This document shows, in pieces, positions 8,099 through 16,364 of a stretch of DNA of 64,000 bases. The notes under the pieces are model-generated. The model had not been told where the DNA came from, searched no databases, and saw only the letters and a program-made list of their open reading frames with translations. The position numbers and the translations under genes were made by a program. Positions within the stretch are counted from its first letter, which is position 1. The number at the start of each line of letters is the position of its first letter. Origin of the DNA: Candidatus Pelagibacter ubique HIMB140 (lineage in GTDB: Bacteria > Pseudomonadota > Alphaproteobacteria > Pelagibacterales > Pelagibacteraceae); NCBI RefSeq assembly GCF_025558165.1, contig NZ_LAMZ01000001.1, positions 434,001 through 498,000 of the forward strand, read 5' to 3'.

Positions 8099-9315
8099 TT
8101 TAAGTTAAATATTTTCTTACAGTTATTTATTGCATCATTAAGTTTATCTAAATCTTCTTTAGTATTATATATTCCAACTGAAGCTCGTGCGCTCGCTGGT
8201 ATATTAAGTTTGTCATGTAAAATTTGACAGCAATGATGACCAGCTCTTATTGCAACTCCGTCTTCATCTAAAATTGTTGCGATGTCATGAGGATGTACAC
8301 CCTCTAAAGTGAAAGACAAAACTCCACCTTTATTTTTTGGATTTCCAATTAATTTTACTGAATTATTTTTTTTTAATAATTCTTGGCCATACTCAACTAA
8401 TTCTGCTTCATGTTTCATAACATTTTCAATACCTACACTCTCCAGAAATTTAATTGATTGATCAAAAGCAATAACTTGAGCTGTAGCCATAGTTCCAGCT
8501 TCATATTTATTAGGTAAATCACCATAGGTAATTCTATCTTTTTTAACCTCTCTAATCATTCCGCCACCACCTTGGTAAGGAGGAAGTTCATCCAACCACT
8601 TTTTCTTACCATAAAGAACCCCTAATCCTGTAGGGCCATACATTTTATGACAAGAAATTGCATAAAAATCACAATCTAAGTCTTGCATATCTAGCTTTAA
8701 ATGAGGAGCTCCTTGGCAACCATCTACGACAACTATTATTCCTTTTGAATGTGCTAAATCAGTAATTTCTTTTACTGGTAATATTGCTCCAGTCACATTT
8801 GATAAATGAGTAATTGAAATAACTTTTGTATTAGGAGTAATTTTCTTTTCAATTTCTTCTAGTGTAATTTCTCCTTCTTCATTTATTTCTGCAAAATTAA
8901 TTTTTATATTTTTAGATTTTCTTAAAAAATGCCAAGGTACATAATTTGAATGATGTTCTAATTCGGTAATTAATATTTCATCACCTTCGTTTAAATGATT
9001 TTGACCCAATGTATTAGCAACAAGGTTTAATGCTTCGGTAGCACCTTTGGTAAATACTATTTCATTTTTATCTTTAGCATTAATATATTTTTGAACTGAT
9101 GTTCTAGTATTTTCATATAAATTTGTTGCAGCAACCGCAAGATAGTGAACACTCCTACCAACATTAGAAAATTGTTTGGTATAAAATTCATTAATTCTAT
9201 CTACCACTACTTTTGGTTTTTGTGATGAATTTGCACTATCCAAATAAACCAAATCATTATTTTGGATTTTCTCATCAAATATTGGAAATTCTTTTTTAAC
9301 TTGATCTATGTTCAT
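8095..9315 (-). CDS. sufS: Cysteine desulfurase SufS
   Basis: SufS is a PLP enzyme that takes sulfur from cysteine for cluster assembly. The 406-residue product has the PLP lysine in DFYAISCHKMYGPTG, the ELEHHSNYVPW histidine segment and the active-site loop RAGHHCC (Cys362/Cys363), at the position expected for group II desulfurases. The length equals that of the family. It overlaps sufD by four bases and sufU by four bases, consistent with tight translational coupling. Confidence 0.96.
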   Translation of the reverse strand: MNIDQVKKEFPIFDEKIQNNDLVYLDSANSSQKPKVVVDRINEFYTKQFSNVGRSVHYLAVAATNLYENTRTSVQKYINAKDKNEIVFTKGATEALNLVANTLGQNHLNEGDEILITELEHHSNYVPWHFLRKSKNIKINFAEINEEGEITLEEIEKKITPNTKVISITHLSNVTGAILPVKEITDLAHSKGIIVVVDGCQGAPHLKLDMQDLDCDFYAISCHKMYGPTGLGVLYGKKKWLDELPPYQGGGGMIREVKKDRITYGDLPNKYEAGTMATAQVIAFDQSIKFLESVGIENVMKHEAELVEYGQELLKKNNSVKLIGNPKNKGGVLSFTLEGVHPHDIATILDEDGVAIRAGHHCCQILHDKLNIPASARASVGIYNTKEDLDKLNDAINNCKKIFNLK

Positions 9316-10550
9316 ACATTTATACCTGATAATTTTTTAACTAATTTTTTTACATCTTCATTAGAAATTTTTTCAATTACCTCGTTAAGAAAACCATTTG
9401 TTAATAATTTTTTTGATTCTGAATAACTGAGACCTCTAGACATTAAATAAAAAATTGAATTTTCATCAATATTTCCTGATGTAGATCCATGTGAACATTT
9501 AACATCGTCTGCATATATTTCTAATTCTGGTTTAGCATTAAATTCAACACTTTCATTTAACAATAAAGCTCTACTTAATTGGTATCCATCTGTTTTTTGT
9601 GCTTCAGGATTTACAAAAATTTTACCTTGATAAATACCTTTTGATTTATCATTCAATACACTTTTAATTAATTGATAACTTTTACAATTTTCTTTTTTAT
9701 GATTAATTACAGTTTTTATTTCATGATGTTTTTCATTTTCTAAATTGATAATTCCATTTAATGCAATAGAACCATATTCGTCATCTAGATTGCAATTGAT
9801 ATCTTGTTTTATAAATTTTGAACCTTCTGATAAAATAAAATATTCTAAATGACTATTTTTAGATAAATTAATATCTTTGTTGAAATACTTTATATTTTCC
9901 GAAGTATTTGAATCTAGACTGTAATTTTTTAAAATTGAATTCTCTCCAATCTTAATTTTTTGTCTAAAATTAATGAAATTTTTTTCTGAATTTTCATTTA
10001 AAAAATTAACTACACACAATGAACTGTCATCTTCTAAATTAATATCTACTCTAGAATTAATTGCAGAAGATTTTAAACCATCACTTAAATAATTAAATAA
10101 AATCAAAGGTTTTTTAACATTGTAACCTTTTTTAATAGTAATATTCGAAACACTAGTAAGAAATGCTGAATTCAAATTCAAAAGAGTATTTTGATAAATA
10201 GTATCATCTAAGTCTAAATTCTCATCAACTAAGATTTGATCTATGTCTTCATGTTTAAAATCAAAATTATATAATTTTCCATCAACAAAAGTTATTTTAT
10301 TATGTTCAAAATCTAATGGGAAATCTTTTTCTTCAAAAACTATTTTTTGATCAACAATAAAGTTTAAATTATCAAAATTTTTTGAAATTACTTGATTTAT
10401 ATCTGAGAATTTCCAATCTTCAGTTCTTTTATTTGGTAAACCTTTTTCAAAATAATTATTAAAATTTTCCTGCTTAATTTTTTTCTGACTATCAGAAAAA
10501 TTATTTAAACTAATAATTTTATCAAAACTTAATTTAAGTTCATTTTGCAT
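9312..10550 (-). CDS. sufD: Fe-S cluster assembly protein SufD
   Basis: SufD pairs with SufB and the ATPase SufC in the scaffold complex. The 412-residue product is divergent in its N-terminal half (very rich in Asn, Lys and Asp), but the C-terminal beta-helix region has the SufBD signature: DGYQLSRALLLNESVEFNAKPELEI and DDVKCSHGSTSG with the functional histidine, then YLMSRGLS. It lies between sufC and sufS with a one-base overlap upstream and a four-base overlap downstream. Confidence 0.93.
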   Translation of the reverse strand: MQNELKLSFDKIISLNNFSDSQKKIKQENFNNYFEKGLPNKRTEDWKFSDINQVISKNFDNLNFIVDQKIVFEEKDFPLDFEHNKITFVDGKLYNFDFKHEDIDQILVDENLDLDDTIYQNTLLNLNSAFLTSVSNITIKKGYNVKKPLILFNYLSDGLKSSAINSRVDINLEDDSSLCVVNFLNENSEKNFINFRQKIKIGENSILKNYSLDSNTSENIKYFNKDINLSKNSHLEYFILSEGSKFIKQDINCNLDDEYGSIALNGIINLENEKHHEIKTVINHKKENCKSYQLIKSVLNDKSKGIYQGKIFVNPEAQKTDGYQLSRALLLNESVEFNAKPELEIYADDVKCSHGSTSGNIDENSIFYLMSRGLSYSESKKLLTNGFLNEVIEKISNEDVKKLVKKLSGINV

Positions 10551-11284
10551 TAATTGAAATCCTCATAACCTACTTTTTCTAATTCTTTTGCTAATTCAAA
10601 ATCACCTGATTTTATTATTTGTCCATTTTTAAGAACATGAACAAAATCAGGTTTGATATAATCCAACAATCTTTGATAATGAGTTATTATTAAAAAAGAA
10701 TTGTTTTTATTTCTTAGTGAATTAACTCCTTCTGAAACTATCCTTAAAGCATCAATATCTAATCCTGAATCTGTTTCATCTAGAATTGATAACTTTGGAT
10801 TTAAGATGGACATTTGTAAAATTTCATTTTTTTTCTTTTCTCCACCTGAAAATCCGACATTAAGTTGTCGGTTTAAAATTTTTTCATCAAATTTTAGTTC
10901 TGCAGATTTTTCTTTTATTAATTTTAAAAATTCAATTGCATCTAGCTCTTTTTCACCTCTAGCCTTTTTAATTGCATTTATTGACGTTTTTAAAAAAGTA
11001 TTTGTGTTAACACCTGGTATTTCCATTGGATATTGGAACGCTAAAAAAATTCCTTTATGAGCTCTTTCCTCTGTTTCTAATTCTAATAAGCTTTCTCCAT
11101 CAAATGTAACTTTACCATTTATTTCGTAACCTTTTTTGCCTGACAAAATATTTGATAATGTGCTTTTTCCAGATCCATTTGGACCCATAATTGCATGAAC
11201 TTCTCCTGGTTTAATATCTAAATTTAAACCTTTTAATATTTCTTTTTCATCAATCTTTGCTTTAAGATTTTCTATCGATAACAT
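10550..11284 (-). CDS. sufC: Fe-S assembly ATPase SufC
   Basis: SufC is the ABC-type ATPase that drives conformational change in SufBD. The 244-residue product has Walker A GPNGSGKST (34-42), the Q-loop region FLAFQYPMEIPGV, the signature FSGGEKKKNEILQM and Walker B LSILDETDSGLD. The GVNTNTFLK segment is typical of SufC rather than of transport ATPases. It sits directly after sufB. Confidence 0.97.
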   Translation of the reverse strand: MLSIENLKAKIDEKEILKGLNLDIKPGEVHAIMGPNGSGKSTLSNILSGKKGYEINGKVTFDGESLLELETEERAHKGIFLAFQYPMEIPGVNTNTFLKTSINAIKKARGEKELDAIEFLKLIKEKSAELKFDEKILNRQLNVGFSGGEKKKNEILQMSILNPKLSILDETDSGLDIDALRIVSEGVNSLRNKNNSFLIITHYQRLLDYIKPDFVHVLKNGQIIKSGDFELAKELEKVGYEDFN

Positions 11285-12727
11285 CTATCCAACACTCCCC
11301 TCTAAACTAATACCTACAAGTTTTTGTGCTTCTACTGCAAATTCCATTGGTAGCTGCTGCAGAACTTCTTTACAAAAACCGTTTACAATTAAACTAACTG
11401 CCTCTTCTTGGTTTAATCCTCTTTGATTGCAGTAATATAGCTGTTCATCACTTATTTTTGATGTTGTTGCTTCATGTTCTATATTTGATTTAAGATTTTT
11501 ATTCTTGATATAAGGAATGGTATGAGCTCCACATTTATTACCCATCAATAAAGAGTCACATTGAGTAAAGTTTCTAGAATTATCAGCTTTTGATGATATA
11601 TCTACTAATCCTCTGTACATCATATCTGATTTACCTGCTGAAATTCCTTTTGAAATTATTTTACTTTTTGTGTTTTTTCCTAAGTGTATCATTTTAGTAC
11701 CAGTGTCAGCTTTTTGATGATTGTTTGTAATCGCTATAGAATAAAACTCACCTACTGAATTATCACCTTTCAAAATACAACTTGGATATTTCCAAGTAAT
11801 TGCTGAACCAGTTTCTACTTGAGTCCAAGAAATTTTAGAATTTTTACCTTTGCATAATCCTCTTTTGGTAACAAAATTATATATTCCACCTTTTCCATCC
11901 TTATCTCCTGGATACCAATTTTGAACTGTTGAATATTTTATTTCTGCATCGTCAAGAGCAATTAATTCAACATTAGCTGCATGCAATTGATTTTCATCTC
12001 TCATTGGAGCTGTACATCCTTCTAGGTAGCTTACATAACTTCCTTTATCAGCTATGATTAATGTTCTTTCAAATTGTCCTGTTTCTGATGCATTGATCCT
12101 AAAGTAAGTAGACAATTCCATAGGACATTTGACATTTTCTGGAATGTATACAAATGAGCCATCTGTAAAAACTGCAGAATTAAGAGTTGCAAAAAAATGA
12201 TCAGTTGTAGGTATAACTGATCCAAGATATTTTTTAACTAACTCAGGATGTTTTTGAATAGCTTCAGACATCGAGCAAAATATAATTCCTTGCTTAGTAA
12301 GTTCTTCTTTAAAAGTTGTTGCAACAGAAACAGAGTCGAAAACTGCATCCACAGCAATCCCATTTAATCTTGCTTGCTCTTGAAGAGGAATTCCTAATTT
12401 TTTATATGTCTCTAATAATTTAGGGTCAAGATCATCTAAACTTTTTGGTTTATCTTTCATGCTTTTTGGAGCTGAGTAGTAGTAAAGATCCTGATAATCT
12501 ATTTTAGGATATTTCGGTTTCTGCCAATCAGGCTCTTTTAATTGTTTAAATCTTTCAAAAGCTTTTAATCTAAAATCTAACATCCATTGAGGCTCTTTTT
12601 TAATGTTGGAGATGAATTTTATTACATCTTCATTTAAACCCTTAGGAGCTTTTGTATTTTCTATATCTGTTGAAAAACCATATTTATAATCTTTCAAACT
12701 ATCTATTTCTTTCTGCCTACTATCCAT
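11285..12727 (-). CDS. sufB: Fe-S cluster assembly protein SufB
   Basis: The 480-residue SufB is the main scaffold subunit on which clusters are built. Family segments are [17 protein letters not shown] near the N-terminus, [19 protein letters not shown], the SYLEGCTAP segment with its conserved cysteine, and [18 protein letters not shown] near the C-terminus. The length agrees with alphaproteobacterial SufB (about 480-490). It is the first scaffold gene after the regulator, one base downstream of its stop. Confidence 0.97.
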   Translation of the reverse strand: MDSRQKEIDSLKDYKYGFSTDIENTKAPKGLNEDVIKFISNIKKEPQWMLDFRLKAFERFKQLKEPDWQKPKYPKIDYQDLYYYSAPKSMKDKPKSLDDLDPKLLETYKKLGIPLQEQARLNGIAVDAVFDSVSVATTFKEELTKQGIIFCSMSEAIQKHPELVKKYLGSVIPTTDHFFATLNSAVFTDGSFVYIPENVKCPMELSTYFRINASETGQFERTLIIADKGSYVSYLEGCTAPMRDENQLHAANVELIALDDAEIKYSTVQNWYPGDKDGKGGIYNFVTKRGLCKGKNSKISWTQVETGSAITWKYPSCILKGDNSVGEFYSIAITNNHQKADTGTKMIHLGKNTKSKIISKGISAGKSDMMYRGLVDISSKADNSRNFTQCDSLLMGNKCGAHTIPYIKNKNLKSNIEHEATTSKISDEQLYYCNQRGLNQEEAVSLIVNGFCKEVLQQLPMEFAVEAQKLVGISLEGSVG

Positions 12728-12728
12728 A

Positions 12729-13154
12729 CTATACTCTGTTCTCTTTATTATTTTTTAATAAGTCGTTTAAGCTTTTATTTTCAAAGAAACTATTAATATG
12801 AACCTCAAGTTCATCCCATAGATTATGTGTGATGCATTTTGTAGCTTTACCGTTACAACCTTTTTTAGATTCCTTTTTACACTGAACAGTTTTAACTTTT
12901 TCATCTACTGCATTGAAAATATTTGTAAGTTTTATTTCACATGGGTCTTTTGATAAAATGTAACCTCCTTGATTACCCCTAATACTTTTTACAATTTGAT
13001 TTTTTTTAAGTTTTGAAAATATTTGCTCTAAAAAATCTAATGAAATTCCTTGTCTTAAAGAAATATCTCTTAATGACACAGGATTGATATTATCAAACCT
13101 TGCTAGATCAACTAATGCCATTACGGCATATCTTCCTTTTGATGTTAGTTTCAT
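12729..13154 (-). CDS. iscR: Rrf2-family transcriptional regulator, IscR type
   Basis: This 141-residue winged-helix regulator heads the suf operon. The ATG at 13154 starting [18 protein letters not shown] was chosen because it is the universal Rrf2 N-terminus; a frame extended to 13319 would run into the divergent hydrolase gene. The likely cluster cysteines are Cys92, Cys100 and Cys107, spaced CX7CX6C, slightly wider than the CX5CX5C of E. coli IscR. Such proteins sense iron-sulfur status and repress the pathway when clusters are plentiful. A dyad over the promoter suggests autoregulation. Confidence 0.92.
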   Translation of the reverse strand: MKLTSKGRYAVMALVDLARFDNINPVSLRDISLRQGISLDFLEQIFSKLKKNQIVKSIRGNQGGYILSKDPCEIKLTNIFNAVDEKVKTVQCKKESKKGCNGKATKCITHNLWDELEVHINSFFENKSLNDLLKNNKENRV

Positions 13155-13176
13155 TTTTACCCTTAAAATGTGGCTT

Positions 13177-13204
13177 TTTATATATATCCGACTAAAATGG
13201 TCAA
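13177..13204 (-). promoter_or_regulatory. suf operon promoter with IscR/Rrf2-type dyad
   Basis: On the reverse strand TTGACC (13204-13199) and TATAAA (13182-13177) are 16 bases apart, 22 bases upstream of the iscR ATG. A GAC-N7-GTC dyad at 13190-13202 overlaps the -35 box and the spacer, a good place for a repressor. The surrounding string looks like sites described for alphaproteobacterial IscR, but I compare from memory only. Confidence 0.6.
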
Positions 13205-13290
13205 GTTTATAAATTAAAAAAAGACTACCATTTTGTCGCTCAGTTGTGATAAACGTACCTTTTTTTTGAGAACAATAATCAATTGCATAT

Positions 13291-13947
13291 ATGGATAATA
13301 AAATTTTAGAAATTTTCATACCTGGACCAGCTGGTAGACTGGAAGCTAAATATTATAAAAGTAAAAAAAACACTTCTCCTATTGCATTAGTCCTACAGCC
13401 TCATCCACAGTATGGGGGAACTATGAACAATAAAGTAGTTGTAGATACATTTCATACATTCATGGAAAATGATTTTTCAGTTTGCAGAGTAAACTTTAGA
13501 GGAGTTGGAAAAAGTGATGGAGAATTTGATAATGGTCAAGGTGAACTAGCTGATGCTGCTGCAGCACTAGATTGGTTGGAAAGAGAAAACTTTGATAATT
13601 CGCAATGTTGGGTTTCAGGATTTTCTTTTGGTTCTTTGATTGCAATGCAGCTACTTATGAGAAGACCAGAAATAAATAGATTTATAGCTATATCTCCACA
13701 ACCTAATGTCTATGATTTTTCTTTTTTATCTCCATGTCCAACATCTGGAATGGTTGTTTATGGAAAAAAAGATGAATTAGTGCCAGTAGAATATATTACT
13801 GAATTGGATAAAAGATTAAGCGCTCAAAAAGGTATCAAAGTTGAATTTCAAACAATAACTGAGGCAAATCATTTCTTTTCTAAAACAAATGATGCTTTAA
13901 CTAAAACTTTGGATAAATATATAAAAAAAGAAACAGCTTTATATTAA
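13291..13947 (+). CDS. Alpha/beta hydrolase
   Basis: A 218-residue cytoplasmic alpha/beta hydrolase with the nucleophile elbow GFSFGS (Ser112), an oxyanion region at QPHPQYGGTMNNKVV and a C-terminal EANHFF histidine. The acid is likely the Asp in YGKKDELVP. It belongs to the short dienelactone-hydrolase-like proteins widespread in alphaproteobacteria, whose substrates are unknown. It is read divergently from iscR with 136 bases between the starts and shares stop-codon bases with the convergent anmK. Confidence 0.85.
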   Translation: MDNKILEIFIPGPAGRLEAKYYKSKKNTSPIALVLQPHPQYGGTMNNKVVVDTFHTFMENDFSVCRVNFRGVGKSDGEFDNGQGELADAAAALDWLERENFDNSQCWVSGFSFGSLIAMQLLMRRPEINRFIAISPQPNVYDFSFLSPCPTSGMVVYGKKDELVPVEYITELDKRLSAQKGIKVEFQTITEANHFFSKTNDALTKTLDKYIKKETALY

Positions 13948-15089
13948 TAATTATTTGCCAACTTGCCTCCAATGACTGGGGCATTACATCTTGTCGTATT
14001 TGGGAAGGAAATTGGCAAATTTAATTTAGATCTGATTGCTAAATAAGCAAACGCTTGAGACTCGATGTAATCTCCATTCAGCTGAAAATTATCTATCATA
14101 TCAAAATTATTCTTATTTAAATTTGAATTTCTAATAATTGATTCAATCAAAAATTTATTCTTTCGACCTCCACCACAAAATAAATATTTGTTAGAATTAT
14201 TTTTATTTAAAAATTTTATTCCTTCTGCAATCAAATGTGATGTGAATTCTGTAATTGTTGAACATCCATCTTCTAAAGATAAACCTCTTGCAAAAGATAT
14301 ATCAAATTCTTTTACATCAAGTGATTTTGCATAAGTCTCAATTTTGAAATTATCTATTGCTTGATTTAAAATTAATTGATTTATTTTTCCAGATTTTGCA
14401 ATCTTACCATCTTCATCAAAGGTTAAATTTGAATTATTCCTGATCCATTCATCTATTAAACAATTTCCTGGACCAATATCATAAGCAATCAAATCATCTT
14501 CTATATTATTAGATATATCATTTATTATTGTAGCATTGGATATTCCTCCAATATTAACAATGCAAAAAGATTGGGTTGAATTATCTTTTTCTTTTTTTAG
14601 AAAATTATTAATTAATAATCTGTGGTAAATTGGTGTTAGAGGTGCTCCTTGACCATTGTTATCAATATCTGCTTGTCTAAAATCATAAATAACTGGTTTT
14701 TTTAATAGTTGAGATAATAAATTTCCATCACCTAGTTGTTCAGTAATTTTAATCTTAGGGTTATGGAAAATTGTTTGTCCATGAAAACCTATAAGATCAA
14801 TTTCTCTTCCATTTTTTAATAAAATTTTGCTAATTTTTTCAGCATGAAAAATGGTTAAAGCTCTCTCTAAATCACTCAATTCTTTAGAATATTTTGTCAA
14901 ATCTTCACCACTTTTAATTTTGTCTCTCAAAGTTGATAATTGCCTATAGAGATTAGTATCGTACTCAAAGTATTGATCCAAAATTAGTTCTACCTCGTTA
15001 TATCCATCAGATTTAATTATTGAAACATCTACCCCATCCATGGATGTGCCACTCATTAAGCCCATAGCTGAAAATAATTTTTTTTTCAT
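13944..15089 (-). CDS. anmK: Anhydro-N-acetylmuramic acid kinase
   Basis: AnmK phosphorylates and opens 1,6-anhydro-MurNAc released during cell wall turnover. The 381-residue product has the N-terminal ATP-site motif GLMSGTSMDGVDVS (about residues 11-24), the IGFHGQTIFHNP segment, NIGGISNAT and the DIGPGNCLIDEW motif, all highly typical. The length is as expected. It stands alone here, without other murein recycling genes, between a hydrolase gene and tyrS. Confidence 0.95.
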   Translation of the reverse strand: MKKKLFSAMGLMSGTSMDGVDVSIIKSDGYNEVELILDQYFEYDTNLYRQLSTLRDKIKSGEDLTKYSKELSDLERALTIFHAEKISKILLKNGREIDLIGFHGQTIFHNPKIKITEQLGDGNLLSQLLKKPVIYDFRQADIDNNGQGAPLTPIYHRLLINNFLKKEKDNSTQSFCIVNIGGISNATIINDISNNIEDDLIAYDIGPGNCLIDEWIRNNSNLTFDEDGKIAKSGKINQLILNQAIDNFKIETYAKSLDVKEFDISFARGLSLEDGCSTITEFTSHLIAEGIKFLNKNNSNKYLFCGGGRKNKFLIESIIRNSNLNKNNFDMIDNFQLNGDYIESQAFAYLAIRSKLNLPISFPNTTRCNAPVIGGKLANNY

Positions 15090-15134
15090 TGATATTATTT
15101 TTAAAAAAAATTTGTATATAGTAACTATAGTCTT

Positions 15135-16364
15135 ATGAATAAATTTTTAAAAGAATTTAAAGATAGAGGATATTTCTATCAATGCACAAGTGAAGCTGAC
15201 TTATCTAATTTATTAGATAAAGAAAAAATTAAAGCTTACATAGGATTTGATTGTACTGCTGAAAGTTTACATGTTGGTAGTTTATTGCAAATTATGTGTT
15301 TGAGGTTGTTACAAAAAAATGGACATCAGCCAATTGTATTGTTGGGAGGGGGTACAACAAGAATAGGTGATCCCTCAGGAAAAGATAAGACAAGAAAAAT
15401 TTTAGAAGAAAGTGAAATTGAAAAAAATATTAAAAATATTCAAAATATTCTAAAAAAATTTCTAGATAATGATGATCCAAAAACAAAACCTATATATGTC
15501 AATAATTATAACTGGCTTAAAGATTTAAATTATATTTCTTTTCTAAGAGATATAGGAAAACATTTTACAATAAATAGAATGCTTACATTTGATAGTGTAA
15601 AACTAAGATTAGAAAGAGAACAGTCGCTTAGTTATATGGAATTTAATTACATGATACTCCAAGCCTACGACTTTTTAGAATTGAATAAAAAAGAAAATTG
15701 TGTTCTGCAAATAGGTGGTTCTGATCAATGGGGAAACATTGTAAACGGTGTAGAGCTTATTAAGAGATATTCTAATAACCAAACATACGGATTAACAACG
15801 CCATTAATTACTTTAGCCTCAGGTGCAAAAATGGGAAAAACTGAAAACGGTGCTATTTGGTTAGACGAAAAATATTTATCAGCTTATGACTATTGGCAAT
15901 TTTGGAGAAATGTTGATGACAGAGATGTAATGAAATTTTTAAAAATGTTTACTGATATTGATATAAGTGAAATCAATGCTTTAGAGGAAAAAAATATCAA
16001 TGATTTAAAAATATTATTAGCTAACAAGGCGACGTCTATGTTACATGGAGAAGATACTGCTCAAAATTCTGAGCAAGCAGCAAAAGAGGCATTTTCTGGA
16101 AATTCTTTAGGCTCTAACTTACCTAGCGTTACAATTGAAGCAAAACAATTAGAAAATAAAATCAATATAATTGACTTAATAATTTTATCTAAATTAGAAA
16201 ATTCAAAAAGTGAGATAAGAAGATTAATTAAGGGTAAAGCTATTAAGATTAATGATGCTGTGGTTTCAGATGAAAAAGTTATTATTAATCAGGAGCTATT
16301 TTCAGAAAATTATTTAAAGCTTTCTATAGGTAAAAAAAGACACATCAAGATTGAATTAAGTTAG
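15135..16364 (+). CDS. tyrS: Tyrosyl-tRNA synthetase
   Basis: The 409-residue class I synthetase charges tRNA-Tyr. It has the HIGH-like HVGS motif (46-49), the tyrosine pocket YMILQAYDF, GGSDQWGNI (194-202), and KMGKT (232-236) in place of KMSKS. The C-terminal S4 RNA-binding domain begins near residue 345 (SKSEIRRLIKGKAIKIND). Its stop shares a four-base TTAG with the stop of the convergent AsmA-like gene. Confidence 0.97.
   Translation: MNKFLKEFKDRGYFYQCTSEADLSNLLDKEKIKAYIGFDCTAESLHVGSLLQIMCLRLLQKNGHQPIVLLGGGTTRIGDPSGKDKTRKILEESEIEKNIKNIQNILKKFLDNDDPKTKPIYVNNYNWLKDLNYISFLRDIGKHFTINRMLTFDSVKLRLEREQSLSYMEFNYMILQAYDFLELNKKENCVLQIGGSDQWGNIVNGVELIKRYSNNQTYGLTTPLITLASGAKMGKTENGAIWLDEKYLSAYDYWQFWRNVDDRDVMKFLKMFTDIDISEINALEEKNINDLKILLANKATSMLHGEDTAQNSEQAAKEAFSGNSLGSNLPSVTIEAKQLENKINIIDLIILSKLENSKSEIRRLIKGKAIKINDAVVSDEKVIINQELFSENYLKLSIGKKRHIKIELS

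Noticed and set aside
13155..13319. N-terminal extension of the IscR-type regulator by 55 residues
   Set aside because: It would overlap the divergent hydrolase and the promoter; the Rrf2 N-terminus [10 protein letters not shown] starts at 13154.
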